In this document: in pieces, positions 25,060 to 31,893 of the stretch | Layout: each line of letters starts with the position of its first letter | Position numbering within the stretch: position 1 is the stretch's first letter | Assembly: GCA_944383315.1 (NCBI GenBank) | Contig: CALWPB010000008.1 | Coordinates: 1-41,054 of the forward strand | Direction: 5' to 3' | Length of the DNA stretch: 41,054 bases | Source of the DNA: an uncultured Clostridia bacterium | Lineage (GTDB): Bacteria; Bacillota; Clostridia; Christensenellales; UBA1242 | Made by a program: the position numbers and the translations under genes | Notes under the pieces: model-generated | What the model saw: the letters and a program-made list of their open reading frames with translations, nothing else | What the model was told of the DNA's origin: nothing | Databases searched by the model: none

Positions 25060-25788
25060 TTAAGAATTTTTTGCATTTTCGGCTGGCATTTCGACTTTTT
25101 TAGTATTTGCATAGTATATAGAACTTGCAAGCAAAAATTCCGCTGGATAATACAAAGATAGACACAGAATATCAAATATTTCCGCATTACTAGCAAATAA
25201 ATCAAATAACAGCATTAAATCAGACAAGAAAAATAATATACTGCCTATCATTATCCAAATATTTTCAGCGCGGTAATCTTTTTGAAAAACATTTGAAATC
25301 GCCTTTCCCATCATAAATGAAATGATGAAAGCATACACGAGTACGACGGGCAACATTCCTTGGAAGTCAAATATTTGCGGCACTAAAATCACAACTAGTG
25401 CAACCGCAAAAATAGCAAGCGAAATAATCAGGTCGCGCCAATTTGGTTTGTATAATAAACTATACGAAACAAAAAAGAATACGTGCCCCACCGCAAACAA
25501 AGCGGCACCGATAATGAATGTATCACCATCAATTAAAAAAATATCACCTAGGCAAGCAAACACAAGGCCTATTAACATCAAGTATTTATAAAATTTATTA
25601 CGTTCGATTTTACTTTTTGCTATAAAAATCAAATTTACCAAACCGCACAACACAAATAATACACTAGCAATCGTTTTAAAAACATACGGTTCTCCTATTG
25701 CCATAAGACATATATCAAAAACTATAATTAAAGCCAAAAATATTATATTTATTATAAATAATGGCTTATTTTTTAATAAATCAATCAT
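25060..25788 (-). CDS. YhhN-family lysoplasmalogenase
   Basis: Membrane enzyme of the YhhN/TMEM86 family that cleaves the vinyl ether bond of lysoplasmalogens. 242 aa with eight predicted helices. Signatures: CLGDIFLIDGD (LGD motif), FAVGHVFFFVSY (the F-x-x-G-H-x-x-Y segment) and later GSILFFLSDLMLLFD, the second acidic motif. Preceded by AAGGGG before the ATG. Plasmalogens occur in anaerobic Clostridia, which fits this genome type. Confidence 0.85.
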   Translation of the reverse strand: MIDLLKNKPLFIINIIFLALIIVFDICLMAIGEPYVFKTIASVLFVLCGLVNLIFIAKSKIERNKFYKYLMLIGLVFACLGDIFLIDGDTFIIGAALFAVGHVFFFVSYSLLYKPNWRDLIISLAIFAVALVVILVPQIFDFQGMLPVVLVYAFIISFMMGKAISNVFQKDYRAENIWIMIGSILFFLSDLMLLFDLFASNAEIFDILCLSLYYPAEFLLASSIYYANTKKVEMPAENAKNS

Positions 25789-25967
25789 TTTACTACCCCT
25801 TTATTTTATTTTAACACTTTTTTAAAAAAATACAAAATAAATGACTATATTTATCAAAACTTTATTGATATTTTTATGCTTGCGCTCGTATTTATTATAA
25901 AAAACTTTTTATTGATATTTGTAATTATAAAATTATTATTTATTAGATAAATATTAATAAAAAACAT

Positions 25968-25987
25968 TACTATGCAATGCATAATAC
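25968..25987. repeat. 20-bp near-palindromic repeat, copy 1
   Basis: TACTATGCAATGCATAATAC; the same sequence with one change (A to T) is at 26667-26686, so the two copies flank the HAD gene as direct repeats. Related pieces (ACTATGCAAT, ATGCATAATACC) occur at 31105-31160, and a GTACTATGCAAT lies inverted near 4484. The 25789-26030 gap otherwise shows only AT-rich sequence. Confidence 0.6.
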
Positions 25988-26030
25988 TGTATTTTTTGGT
26001 ATTTTTTAATAATTTTGCTTGATTTTTTCG

Positions 26031-26648
26031 TTATTTATTATTCTCAAACTCAAAATAATCATAAATGTCTTGCAATTTAGTAGTATGAAAAGTTTGCATT
26101 CCTAGATTTTTAGCAGGCACTAAATCATCAGTAACATTGTCCCCTATGACTAAAATTTCATCAGGCGCAACCTGTTCATCAGACATAATTTTTTGATAAA
26201 AAACTGATTTTGTTGGATTCTTATTTTCAAACTGATTGAAATAAATATTTTTAAACAACTCGGCATTAATACCCCAATGTCCAAAATGCCTTTTAATCGA
26301 TTCAATTGGAGAATTTGAAACAATATAAAGATGATATTTTTTGCTTAAATCTTCCAACAGTTTAGGATTTATAATTTCAAGTTTTTGATAATCAAGTCTA
26401 TATATATTATGGCTTTGAAACTCAACCATTTTTTCTGCCGTACCAAACTCTTGAATAAGTGCATTAGCAATCAACGAAGTAAGACTATCCAGTGTAAGGC
26501 CATATTTTGAAAGGAAATTTAATATATCTTTTTGGTCATAATCAGGCAAAGCATAATGCAGTGTATCCAACATATAACTATGCCAGTTGCTCCAAGGCTC
26601 TCCTGTATGTAATGTACTATCAAAATCAAAAATAATTACTTTAATCAC
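26031..26648 (-). CDS. HAD-superfamily phosphatase
   Basis: 205 aa, cytoplasmic HAD subfamily I hydrolase. Motif I FDFDSTLHTG at the N-terminus (DxDST), motif II YIVSNSP, motif III Lys around NPTKSVFYQK, motif IV VIGDNVTDDL. Phosphomonoester substrate unknown. I set the start at the GTG at 26648 because AGGAGGGCAA directly precedes it; the longer frame would run over the 20-bp repeat. The gene is flanked by two direct copies of that repeat. Confidence 0.85.
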   Translation of the reverse strand: MIKVIIFDFDSTLHTGEPWSNWHSYMLDTLHYALPDYDQKDILNFLSKYGLTLDSLTSLIANALIQEFGTAEKMVEFQSHNIYRLDYQKLEIINPKLLEDLSKKYHLYIVSNSPIESIKRHFGHWGINAELFKNIYFNQFENKNPTKSVFYQKIMSDEQVAPDEILVIGDNVTDDLVPAKNLGMQTFHTTKLQDIYDYFEFENNK

Positions 26649-26666
26649 TTGCCCTCCTATTTTTAA

Positions 26667-26686
26667 TACTATGCATTGCATAATAC
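26667..26686. repeat. 20-bp near-palindromic repeat, copy 2
   Basis: TACTATGCATTGCATAATAC, one base different from 25968-25987 and in the same orientation. It lies 18 bp upstream of the HAD gene start, in the leader, where it could be an operator or the edge of a small mobile unit. Confidence 0.6.
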
Positions 26687-26839
26687 CCTTTCTATAATTA
26701 GACATTTTGATGCGACTATTATATTCTTGAAGATTTATTAAAAATTTTTGAACATAATATCCACCTAAATCATATTTGATTTATTATAACAAATAATTAT
26801 AAAAAGCACAACTCTATTCAATTTTTATTTTATTAATAC

Positions 26840-26868
26840 TTTACTTTTTAGTTAATTTATGATAAAAT
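26840..26868 (+). promoter_or_regulatory. promoter of the 26908 gene
   Basis: TTTACT (26840-26845), 17-bp spacer, TAAAAT (26863-26868). Confidence 0.5.
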
Positions 26869-26907
26869 AAAGAACATTCCAAATATAAGGAGTAATTTTC
26901 TGCTTTT

Positions 26908-27276
26908 ATGGACGATGGCCATAGTCATATACAGCGATTAATTGATGCACGTAATCAAATTAAGATTACCGAACAAATTGAAGAATATTATCATATAAGA
27001 CTTAATGATGATTACAACGAAGACATAGCAATAAAGGAAGCTGAAAATGTATACAGACAAACTGTGCTGTATTTTCTCCTAGAAAGAAATGGATATAGCA
27101 CAAATGGCGACATTGCAGATTATGTGAAAAAAGTGCTATTGCTAAATAGCGAGCATAGGAAGGGTGAAATTTCTCGTCTTAATTATGCTATAAAACACAA
27201 AAAGTTGCAAATGCGCTTTAATAAAGTTAAAATCAACAAAAGTCAATTACTAAAAAATTTAGAAAGGGAATATTAA
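26908..27276 (+). CDS. hypothetical protein, helical
   Basis: 122 aa, no recognised family. Predicted mostly helical with many charged residues; ENVYRQTVLYFLLERNGYST and GDIADYVKKVLLLN suggest a compact helical bundle, and the C-terminal 25 residues are Lys-rich (KHKKLQMRFNKVKINKSQLL), perhaps nucleic-acid binding. The ATG lies 15 bases after AAGGAG, a long spacer, but an in-frame stop just upstream excludes an earlier start. Transcribed toward tRNA-Pro 12 bp downstream. Confidence 0.6.
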   Translation: MDDGHSHIQRLIDARNQIKITEQIEEYYHIRLNDDYNEDIAIKEAENVYRQTVLYFLLERNGYSTNGDIADYVKKVLLLNSEHRKGEISRLNYAIKHKKLQMRFNKVKINKSQLLKNLEREY

Positions 27277-27288
27277 TTCCCTAATTAT

Positions 27289-27365
27289 CATGGTGTAGCG
27301 CAGTCTGGTAGCGCACTTGGTTAGGGACTAAGGGGTCGCGGGTTCAAATCCCGCCACTATGACCA
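27289..27365 (+). tRNA. tRNA-Pro (anticodon AGG)
   Basis: Complete cloverleaf with encoded CCA. Acceptor CATGGTG/CACTATG has the C1-G72 pair and A73 characteristic of tRNA-Pro. D-arm GCGCAGTCTGGTAGCGC; anticodon stem CTTGG/CTAAG with loop TTAGGGA, so A34-G35-G36; T-arm CGGGTTCAAATCCCG. A34 is rare in bacterial tRNA-Pro, where UGG is usual; it would need A-to-I editing by TadA or unmodified A34 reading CCU. Confidence 0.93.
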
Positions 27366-27650
27366 CAAGCAAGGAGAACGAGAAAACTTTTGCGAGATAT
27401 AATCTCGCAAAAAGTAGACTTGTTCTTTTTCTTATTGTGTCGCACTCGTGCGGAAGCAATAAAAAAAGACAAGGATACTTGCGCTAATAGCATAAAAGTT
27501 TTTGAGTGGCTTGCGCAGTGGTCTACCGCAAGGGCTTAAGCCCGCGGATAGACAACAGCAATCTCGCTTTATAGCGGGATTTTTGCTTTCTGTTAGAAAG
27601 CACCGCTCTTTATGCGAGAACCCGCTTTCAATTTTTAATCTGTGATGCTA
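27366..27650 (+). ncRNA. hairpin-rich spacer between tRNA-Pro and tRNA-Leu
   Basis: No gene is visible, but the sequence is unusually structured. Hairpins: TGCGAGAT/ATCTCGCA flanked by ACTTT/AAAGT (27386-27415); CTTATTG with CAATAA around GCAC/GTGC; GTCTaCCGC...GGGC/GCCC...GCGGaTAGAC around 27512-27553; and CTCGC/GCGGG-type pairs near 27563-27585 followed by a T-run. Candidate noncoding RNA, or decayed repeats of the type seen after tRNA-Leu. Confidence 0.35.
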
Positions 27651-27748
27651 TATTAATTTATATTGAAAACAAAAAATTTAATTGTAAAAAACTCTTGCTA
27701 ATCTTAATAAATTATGTTATACTAAATAAGTATCTAAATCAAATTTAA

Positions 27749-27835
27749 GCCGAGATGGCGAAATTGGCAGACGCAGTAGACTCAAAATCTGCCGGGAGCA
27801 ATCCCATGAGGGTTCGAGTCCCTCTCTCGGCACCA
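27749..27835 (+). tRNA. tRNA-Leu (anticodon CAA)
   Basis: Class II tRNA of 87 nt with encoded CCA. Acceptor GCCGAGA/TCTCGGC, A73. Anticodon stem GTAGA/TCTGC with loop CTCAAAA, anticodon CAA (reads UUG). Variable arm GGGAGCAATCCCATG, T-arm GAGGGTTCGAGTCCCTC. Its 3' end is copied twice downstream. Confidence 0.95.
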
Positions 27836-27876
27836 ACAAGACACCCGCAAGGGTGTTTTTTTGTTGCTGAGTGTAA
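27820..27876 (+). repeat. tRNA-Leu 3'-end/terminator repeat, original copy
   Basis: A 57-bp segment from the T-stem (CCCTCTCTCGGCACCA) through a terminator (ACACCC-GCAA-GGGTGT then seven T, 27841-27862) to GCTGAGTGTAA. An identical 57-bp copy lies at 28027-28083, 207 bp downstream. The original contains the real tRNA-Leu end. Confidence 0.9.
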
Positions 27877-27900
27877 ACTTTCAGTTTTCCGCACACGTGC

Positions 27901-27913
27901 GGGACTCGAACCC
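27901..27913 (-). repeat. inverted copy of the tRNA-Leu T-arm
   Basis: GGGACTCGAACCC is the exact reverse complement of the tRNA-Leu T-arm at 27810-27822. It forms a palindrome with the adjoining GGGTTCG (CGAACCC-AA-GGGTTCG). It is followed by a hairpin-rich stretch (CAGCAAAA/GTTTGCTG, AAATAGCAC/GTGCTATTT). Confidence 0.8.
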
Positions 27914-28026
27914 AAGGGTTCGCACCGTTCCGCTTATGCTCCACTCTCACGCCCGCCAGCAAAACGAGTTTGCTGTCCGCTTTGGCTAAAAATAGCACGC
28001 CTGTGCTATTTCCTTTACGCGTCGCG

Positions 28027-28083
28027 CCCTCTCTCGGCACCAACAAGACACCCGCAAGGGTGTTTTTTTGTTGCTGAGTGTAA
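28027..28083 (+). repeat. tRNA-Leu 3'-end/terminator repeat, copy 2
   Basis: Identical to 27820-27876, including the encoded CCA and the terminator, but here preceded by ACGCGTCGCG instead of a T-loop. Not a functional tRNA. Confidence 0.9.
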
Positions 28084-28109
28084 TATATTATTACGCGCGA
28101 TAGCACATA

Positions 28110-28176
28110 GGGACTCGAACGGGCACGTTTGAAAAAGTCGCCGGTGGCGAGTTTTTAGTGCCCCGGCGCGATAGCA
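28110..28176. repeat. inverted T-arm plus shared hairpin core
   Basis: Begins GGGACTCGAACGGG, an inverted T-arm as at 27901, then a long imperfect hairpin with apical GTCGCC-GGT-GGCGA. The segment from GAACGGG to CGATAG aligns over about 60 bp with the cores of the left-edge repeats (1-60 and 169-228), with compensatory-looking changes in the stem (GTTGCC/GGCAA there, GTCGCC/GGCGA here). Confidence 0.8.
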
Positions 28177-28314
28177 CCACTAGGCGTTTATTTCACAAAG
28201 TATTTTTTGCCAAGATGTGAATTAAACGGTTTTTGGACGTGCGGTGAGACATACGCAAATGGTAAAAAATTTTATAATACAGAATATAGGCAAAAAATAC
28301 GATGTTAAGCGGAG

Positions 28315-28336
28315 CGAGTCCCTCTCTCGGCACCAA
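28315..28336 (+). repeat. tRNA-Leu 3'-end repeat, copy 3 (candidate att site)
   Basis: 22 bp identical to the tRNA-Leu 3' end, from CGAGTCCC through GCACCA. It follows GCGGAG, as the tRNA-Gly fragment follows ACGGAG. It lies closest to the integrase gene, so it is the best attL/attR candidate. No second partner was seen to the right. Confidence 0.75.
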
Positions 28337-28341
28337 TACTT

Positions 28342-28368
28342 AAAAAGCCCAATAAAAAGGGCTTTTTT
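28342..28368. terminator. intrinsic terminator after tRNA-Leu 3'-end copy 3
   Basis: AAAAAGCCC/GGGCTTTTTT with an 8-base loop. Continues the rule that each tRNA 3'-end copy is followed by a terminator; read from the minus strand it is downstream of the integrase. Confidence 0.85.
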
Positions 28369-28479
28369 GTTTAAAAAATATGTTTTTAGGTGCATTTTTA
28401 GCACAAAAATAAATTAGCAAGTTTTAATCATATTAATTTGCGTTATTAATTAAATAAAATATTTATGCAAACTTATTTA

Positions 28480-29394
28480 TTATTTTAATAGTTTACTCAT
28501 TTGGTCTATGCATTTTTTCTTTTGTTCTATATTGGGATGCACATATAAATTTAAAGTTGTACTAATGTTAGAGTGCCCCAAAATAACACTAACCGTTTTA
28601 TAATCGCATTTGCTTTCAATACATCTTGTAGCAAAACTATGCCTTAAACCGTGAAATTTTAATTTTGGAATATTAAGAGTTTTTATTAGCCTTTCATAAT
28701 AACTACGAAAAGTCCTAGGTTCCGTGGGTTTTGTGTCATTTGTAAGGACGAAAAAATTATCATTAACTATTTTTTTTAATGACTTGATAACTTTCAAAAG
28801 TTCCGAAGAAATAGGAATATCCCTAATTGAGTTTTTAGTTTTTGGCGTGTCTATAGATATTTCTGTGTGTTTTCCTTCATTGTCTATTATATAAATTCGT
28901 TGTACCGTTCTGCGTACTTTTATAACCCCTTGCTCAATATCAATATCACTCCATTTCAATCCACATATTTCCCCTATCCTCATTCCTGTCAACAAACATA
29001 TATAGATTCCCAAATTTTTAAATGTAAAATTTTCTTTAAGATAATTAATAATTTTTTTATGGTCAGCAATATTTAACACTTCCAAATCTTTATTTTCAGG
29101 AATTGGTGGGAATTTTATATCCAAATCGAAATAATCTAAATATTTATGTTTAAAAGCAAACTTTAATATCATTTTTAACACAACAAGCATATCTTTAACT
29201 GATTTTAAACTTAAACCTTCATTAAACTTTTTAAATACAAAATTTTGCACCTCTTTTTCTTCAATGCGTTCCATATCGCCAAAAAACGGTAAAATATGAT
29301 TTTCCAAAAGCAAAATATAAGCCGAATAAGTAGATTTTTTAACATATAACTTTTTATCATTTATCCATAATGTAACTAATTCTTTTATTTTCAT
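28480..29394 (-). CDS. tyrosine recombinase / phage-type integrase
   Basis: 304 aa site-specific recombinase. N-terminal SAM-like core-binding domain (about 1-95), then the catalytic domain with R139 (TGMRIGE), a Lys near 185-187, H248-x-x-R251 (HGLRHSF), H274 (LGHSNIS) and nucleophile Y284 (TTLNLYVHP): all key residues present. Start set at the ATG at 29394 with AAAAGGA 8 bases upstream; the longer frame lacks a binding site. The stop lies 144 bp from the tRNA-Leu 3'-end copy at 28315, the usual position of an integrase beside its att site. No other mobile-element genes are recognised, so the element may be a remnant or extend past what I can recognise. Confidence 0.92.
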   Translation of the reverse strand: MKIKELVTLWINDKKLYVKKSTYSAYILLLENHILPFFGDMERIEEKEVQNFVFKKFNEGLSLKSVKDMLVVLKMILKFAFKHKYLDYFDLDIKFPPIPENKDLEVLNIADHKKIINYLKENFTFKNLGIYICLLTGMRIGEICGLKWSDIDIEQGVIKVRRTVQRIYIIDNEGKHTEISIDTPKTKNSIRDIPISSELLKVIKSLKKIVNDNFFVLTNDTKPTEPRTFRSYYERLIKTLNIPKLKFHGLRHSFATRCIESKCDYKTVSVILGHSNISTTLNLYVHPNIEQKKKCIDQMSKLLK

Positions 29395-29821
29395 TTGTAT
29401 ATCCTTTTTTGATTTTTTTAGTAAATAAAAGAAAAACATTTATGGAGGCTTATTCAAAAAAATTAAAAACAAAATAAAAACATAATCATTCATAGTATAT
29501 ATTTTATACCATAAATCACTAATGCATTTTTTGCTATTACATATTAAAAATAACTCTATTGCTTATACATAAAAATGTTTTATAAAAAAAATTACAAATG
29601 TGTATATAATTTTACGAATTAATGTACATTGTGGTAAATTTGTTTTGCTTGATTCATTTTGTTAATTTTAAATAAGATATAGAAAATTTTAGAAAAAACT
29701 GTCTTATATTTATAAAATAAAAAACAGCAAAGGTTGCTGCTTTTTAAAGTTTGTTATTATCTAAATTTAACTATTTCTATTAATTTACACTGAATTTTTA
29801 TTAATTAATGTATTATTTTTA
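29395..29821. other. AT-rich intergenic region
   Basis: 427 bp without a gene. It holds a terminator-like stem CAGCAA-AGG-TTGCTG flanked by A and T runs (29719-29746), which would end the minus-strand gene at 29822. A TATAAAAT-like -10 near 29500 may serve the integrase. Nothing else seen. Confidence 0.5.
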
Positions 29822-30451
29822 TTATCTTCGGCGAAAATGATTATTATCAAATTCTTCTTGTTGTTTTATTTTATATGCATCATAATGCTTTTGCATTAAT
29901 GCCTTTTCAATGCAATTTTTCTTAAATTTTTTTGCAGAACTATAATGGGTAAGTTCTGCTATGCGCGCATAAATTTTTTTTATATCTGCACGTTTTGGGT
30001 AAGTTTCATAAAATTCTCTCATTGTTTGAGAATCATCACTTTCCAAAATACTATTTTCAAGCTTTTCAAAATCCGCACGTGGCAAACCAGCAAGTTTCAA
30101 TTTATCGGCAACTGTACCCTTATCAATGACATATTGCTGAACCTTTTGAAATTCGGCATCTTGCATTTCTCTACTATTAGCCATCAATGCCCTTGTAAGC
30201 ACATCAGTTGGCAACATTTCAATTACTCCATTATAATGAGAAGCTTGTGCCAAATTATTATTCAATAACACATTTCCGAGTTTTAGAGCAATAAGGCGAT
30301 AATCTTGTGTATGATAAAATTGATTTTCACCAGCATTCTTGTTCCAAACTTCACAATAATTTTGTATGCTATTAAAAATTTCTTCTGTATTACCAAACTC
30401 AAAAGCATCATTTACTCTTTCGAATGCCGCATTATATTCAATTTCGTCCAC
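29822..30451 (-). CDS. hypothetical helical protein
   Basis: 209 aa, no recognised family. All-helical and charged; ends in HFRRR. I set the start at GTG 30451, with AGGGGG 6 bases upstream; the longer frame adds a hydrophobic stretch that is really the promoter and operator region. A perfect TTGACA-17-TATAAT promoter precedes it, followed by the palindrome TTGTACTT/AAGTACAA over the start of transcription. It may be repressed by a nearby regulator. Function unknown. Confidence 0.65.
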   Translation of the reverse strand: MDEIEYNAAFERVNDAFEFGNTEEIFNSIQNYCEVWNKNAGENQFYHTQDYRLIALKLGNVLLNNNLAQASHYNGVIEMLPTDVLTRALMANSREMQDAEFQKVQQYVIDKGTVADKLKLAGLPRADFEKLENSILESDDSQTMREFYETYPKRADIKKIYARIAELTHYSSAKKFKKNCIEKALMQKHYDAYKIKQQEEFDNNHFRRR

Positions 30452-30482
30452 AAAATACCCCCTAATTATTCCTAGCAATCTC

Positions 30483-30501
30483 TTGTACTTAAAAAGTACA
30501 A
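30483..30501. promoter_or_regulatory. palindromic operator at the transcription start
   Basis: TTGTACTT-AAA-AAGTACAA, perfect 8-bp arms, covering about +1 to +15 of the minus-strand transcript. Could also be an RNA hairpin at the mRNA 5' end. Confidence 0.5.
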
Positions 30502-30503
30502 AT

Positions 30504-30532
30504 ATTATAATAAAACTGAATAAAATTGTCAA
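30504..30532 (-). promoter_or_regulatory. consensus promoter of the 30451 gene
   Basis: Minus-strand TTGACA (30532-30527), 17-bp spacer, TATAAT (30509-30504). Both boxes are perfect. Confidence 0.8.
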
Positions 30533-30664
30533 TATTATGATTAATTTTTATTTATTTTATGATATAATAATTTATATAAAAAAGTTAAAAATCAATGTCC
30601 TATACATTAAACAATATTTAAAGCTTTTACAAAAACTGATTTTTAACTAAAAAAGGAGCACAAA

Positions 30665-31111
30665 ATGAGTACAGTAAACTTTTTGCAAGATTATAGACTA
30701 TATGATTTTTTCACAAACAGCAACCGTATTACACTATACAAAAACGGCAAAAATCAAACATATGAAAAAAGTAGCCCCGAATATACCGCCATTCTAGACT
30801 CTTTTCTAGAAACAATTCGCGATTCAAATGAAATGCCTGCTTTTGGCGTAAGCCTACACGACCTAACTATGAAATCAATGGAGCAAGGTACGTGGATAAA
30901 GTTTGAATTTCCCGAGCAGATGGAACACAGCGAAATGCCATTTGATGCACTTCTCGTAAACGTTGTAGCAGATTGGCAAGGCTTTAACATAATTCGTGAA
31001 TTGGACGGCGAGTATACAGGAAGATGTTATTATTTAGACTTAAATCACGGCACTATGCAAGAACTATATGATACTTGTGAAAACATAAAAATAGGCAAAA
31101 ATAATGCATAA
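30665..31111 (+). CDS. conserved-looking hypothetical protein
   Basis: 148 aa, cytoplasmic, no family named. The even composition and motifs such as GTWIKFEFPEQ, PFDALLVNVVADWQGFNIIR and GRCYYLDL look like a folded alpha/beta domain, not a random frame. Start ATG follows AAAAAAGGAG. The stop lies in an inverted repeat (31101-31160). Confidence 0.7.
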   Translation: MSTVNFLQDYRLYDFFTNSNRITLYKNGKNQTYEKSSPEYTAILDSFLETIRDSNEMPAFGVSLHDLTMKSMEQGTWIKFEFPEQMEHSEMPFDALLVNVVADWQGFNIIRELDGEYTGRCYYLDLNHGTMQELYDTCENIKIGKNNA

Positions 31112-31160
31112 TACCGCAATTTTTAGCGGTTTTAACGCAAATTTTAGGTACTATGCAATT
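31101..31160. repeat. imperfect inverted repeat related to the 20-bp repeats
   Basis: AATAATGCATAATACC on the left and the near-inverse GGTACTATGCAATTATT on the right enclose about 30 bases. The arms share ACTATGCA/TGCATAATAC with the repeats flanking the HAD gene at 26 kb. It includes the stop of the upstream gene and may act as a terminator-like or repeat element. Confidence 0.45.
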
Positions 31161-31316
31161 ATTTTTTATTGAAATAGCAAATCAATTTGGATAAAGTGTT
31201 TGCTAATATGATAGTTAAAAATAAAAAAGGCAACACAGAACTTATCTCCTTTTCGCATATTAATAAATTAACAAAATTTAACTTTAAACCATACAATTAA
31301 TGAAGAAGGTAATTTT

Positions 31317-31748
31317 ATGATTATTAGAGATGCAACTATCAGCGATAAAGATTTTATAATTAAGGGCAACAAACTAATTGATGAAGTTTCTGGCGTTACT
31401 CGTCCTAGTTTGCTTGCTGAAAATTTTGAAAAAGACTTATTTTGTGAAAAGCCCAAATTTAATTGCTTCGTAATAGAAGAAGATAATCAACCTGTGGCAT
31501 ATTGCATTTATTCGTATGTTTATTGGTCTGATGATGGTCTTGGTATATATATTTCAAATATTTTTGTTACCCCTGAATATCGTAGACGCGGCTATTTAAA
31601 AGTAATTATAAATCATATAAAAAATAACAACCCAGAAGCCAAATTTCTCACCGCTTTTGTTGGAAAAGAAAATAAAATTATGCAACAAGCGATTGAAAGT
31701 CTAGGCGCAACACAAACTAATCTTTATACTTATGAAATGAAATGCTAA
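31317..31748 (+). CDS. GNAT-family N-acetyltransferase
   Basis: 143 aa, the size of a minimal GNAT. ISNIFVTPEYRRRGYLKVII holds the acetyl-CoA motif RRRGYL; then LTAFVGKENKIMQQAIESLG and TNLYTYEMKC follow the usual beta5-alpha4-beta6/7 order. The start has GAAGG upstream. Acetyl acceptor unknown. It stands alone; the converging secreted-protein gene shares the terminator at 31842. Confidence 0.85.
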   Translation: MIIRDATISDKDFIIKGNKLIDEVSGVTRPSLLAENFEKDLFCEKPKFNCFVIEEDNQPVAYCIYSYVYWSDDGLGIYISNIFVTPEYRRRGYLKVIINHIKNNNPEAKFLTAFVGKENKIMQQAIESLGATQTNLYTYEMKC

Positions 31749-31841
31749 TAATTTTTCTAAAAATAAACTTAATGAAATTAAATAAAAACTACTAAAATAA
31801 AAAAATCTTATTAATTTATTAAAAAATTCACCAAAAATCAA

Positions 31842-31870
31842 AAAAATTGCCAAATTTAAGGCAATTTTTA
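31842..31870. terminator. bidirectional intrinsic terminator
   Basis: AAAAATTGCC/GGCAATTTTT with an 8-base AT loop, between the converging genes at 31748 and 31894. Confidence 0.85.
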
Positions 31871-31893
31871 TTTGTTATATAGAATTTTTAGAT

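Noticed and set aside
27717..28132. Open frames of about 125 codons on both strands over the tRNA-Leu region
   Set aside because: They run through the tRNA-Leu gene, the terminators and the repeats, so they are accidents of repeated, GC-richer sequence.
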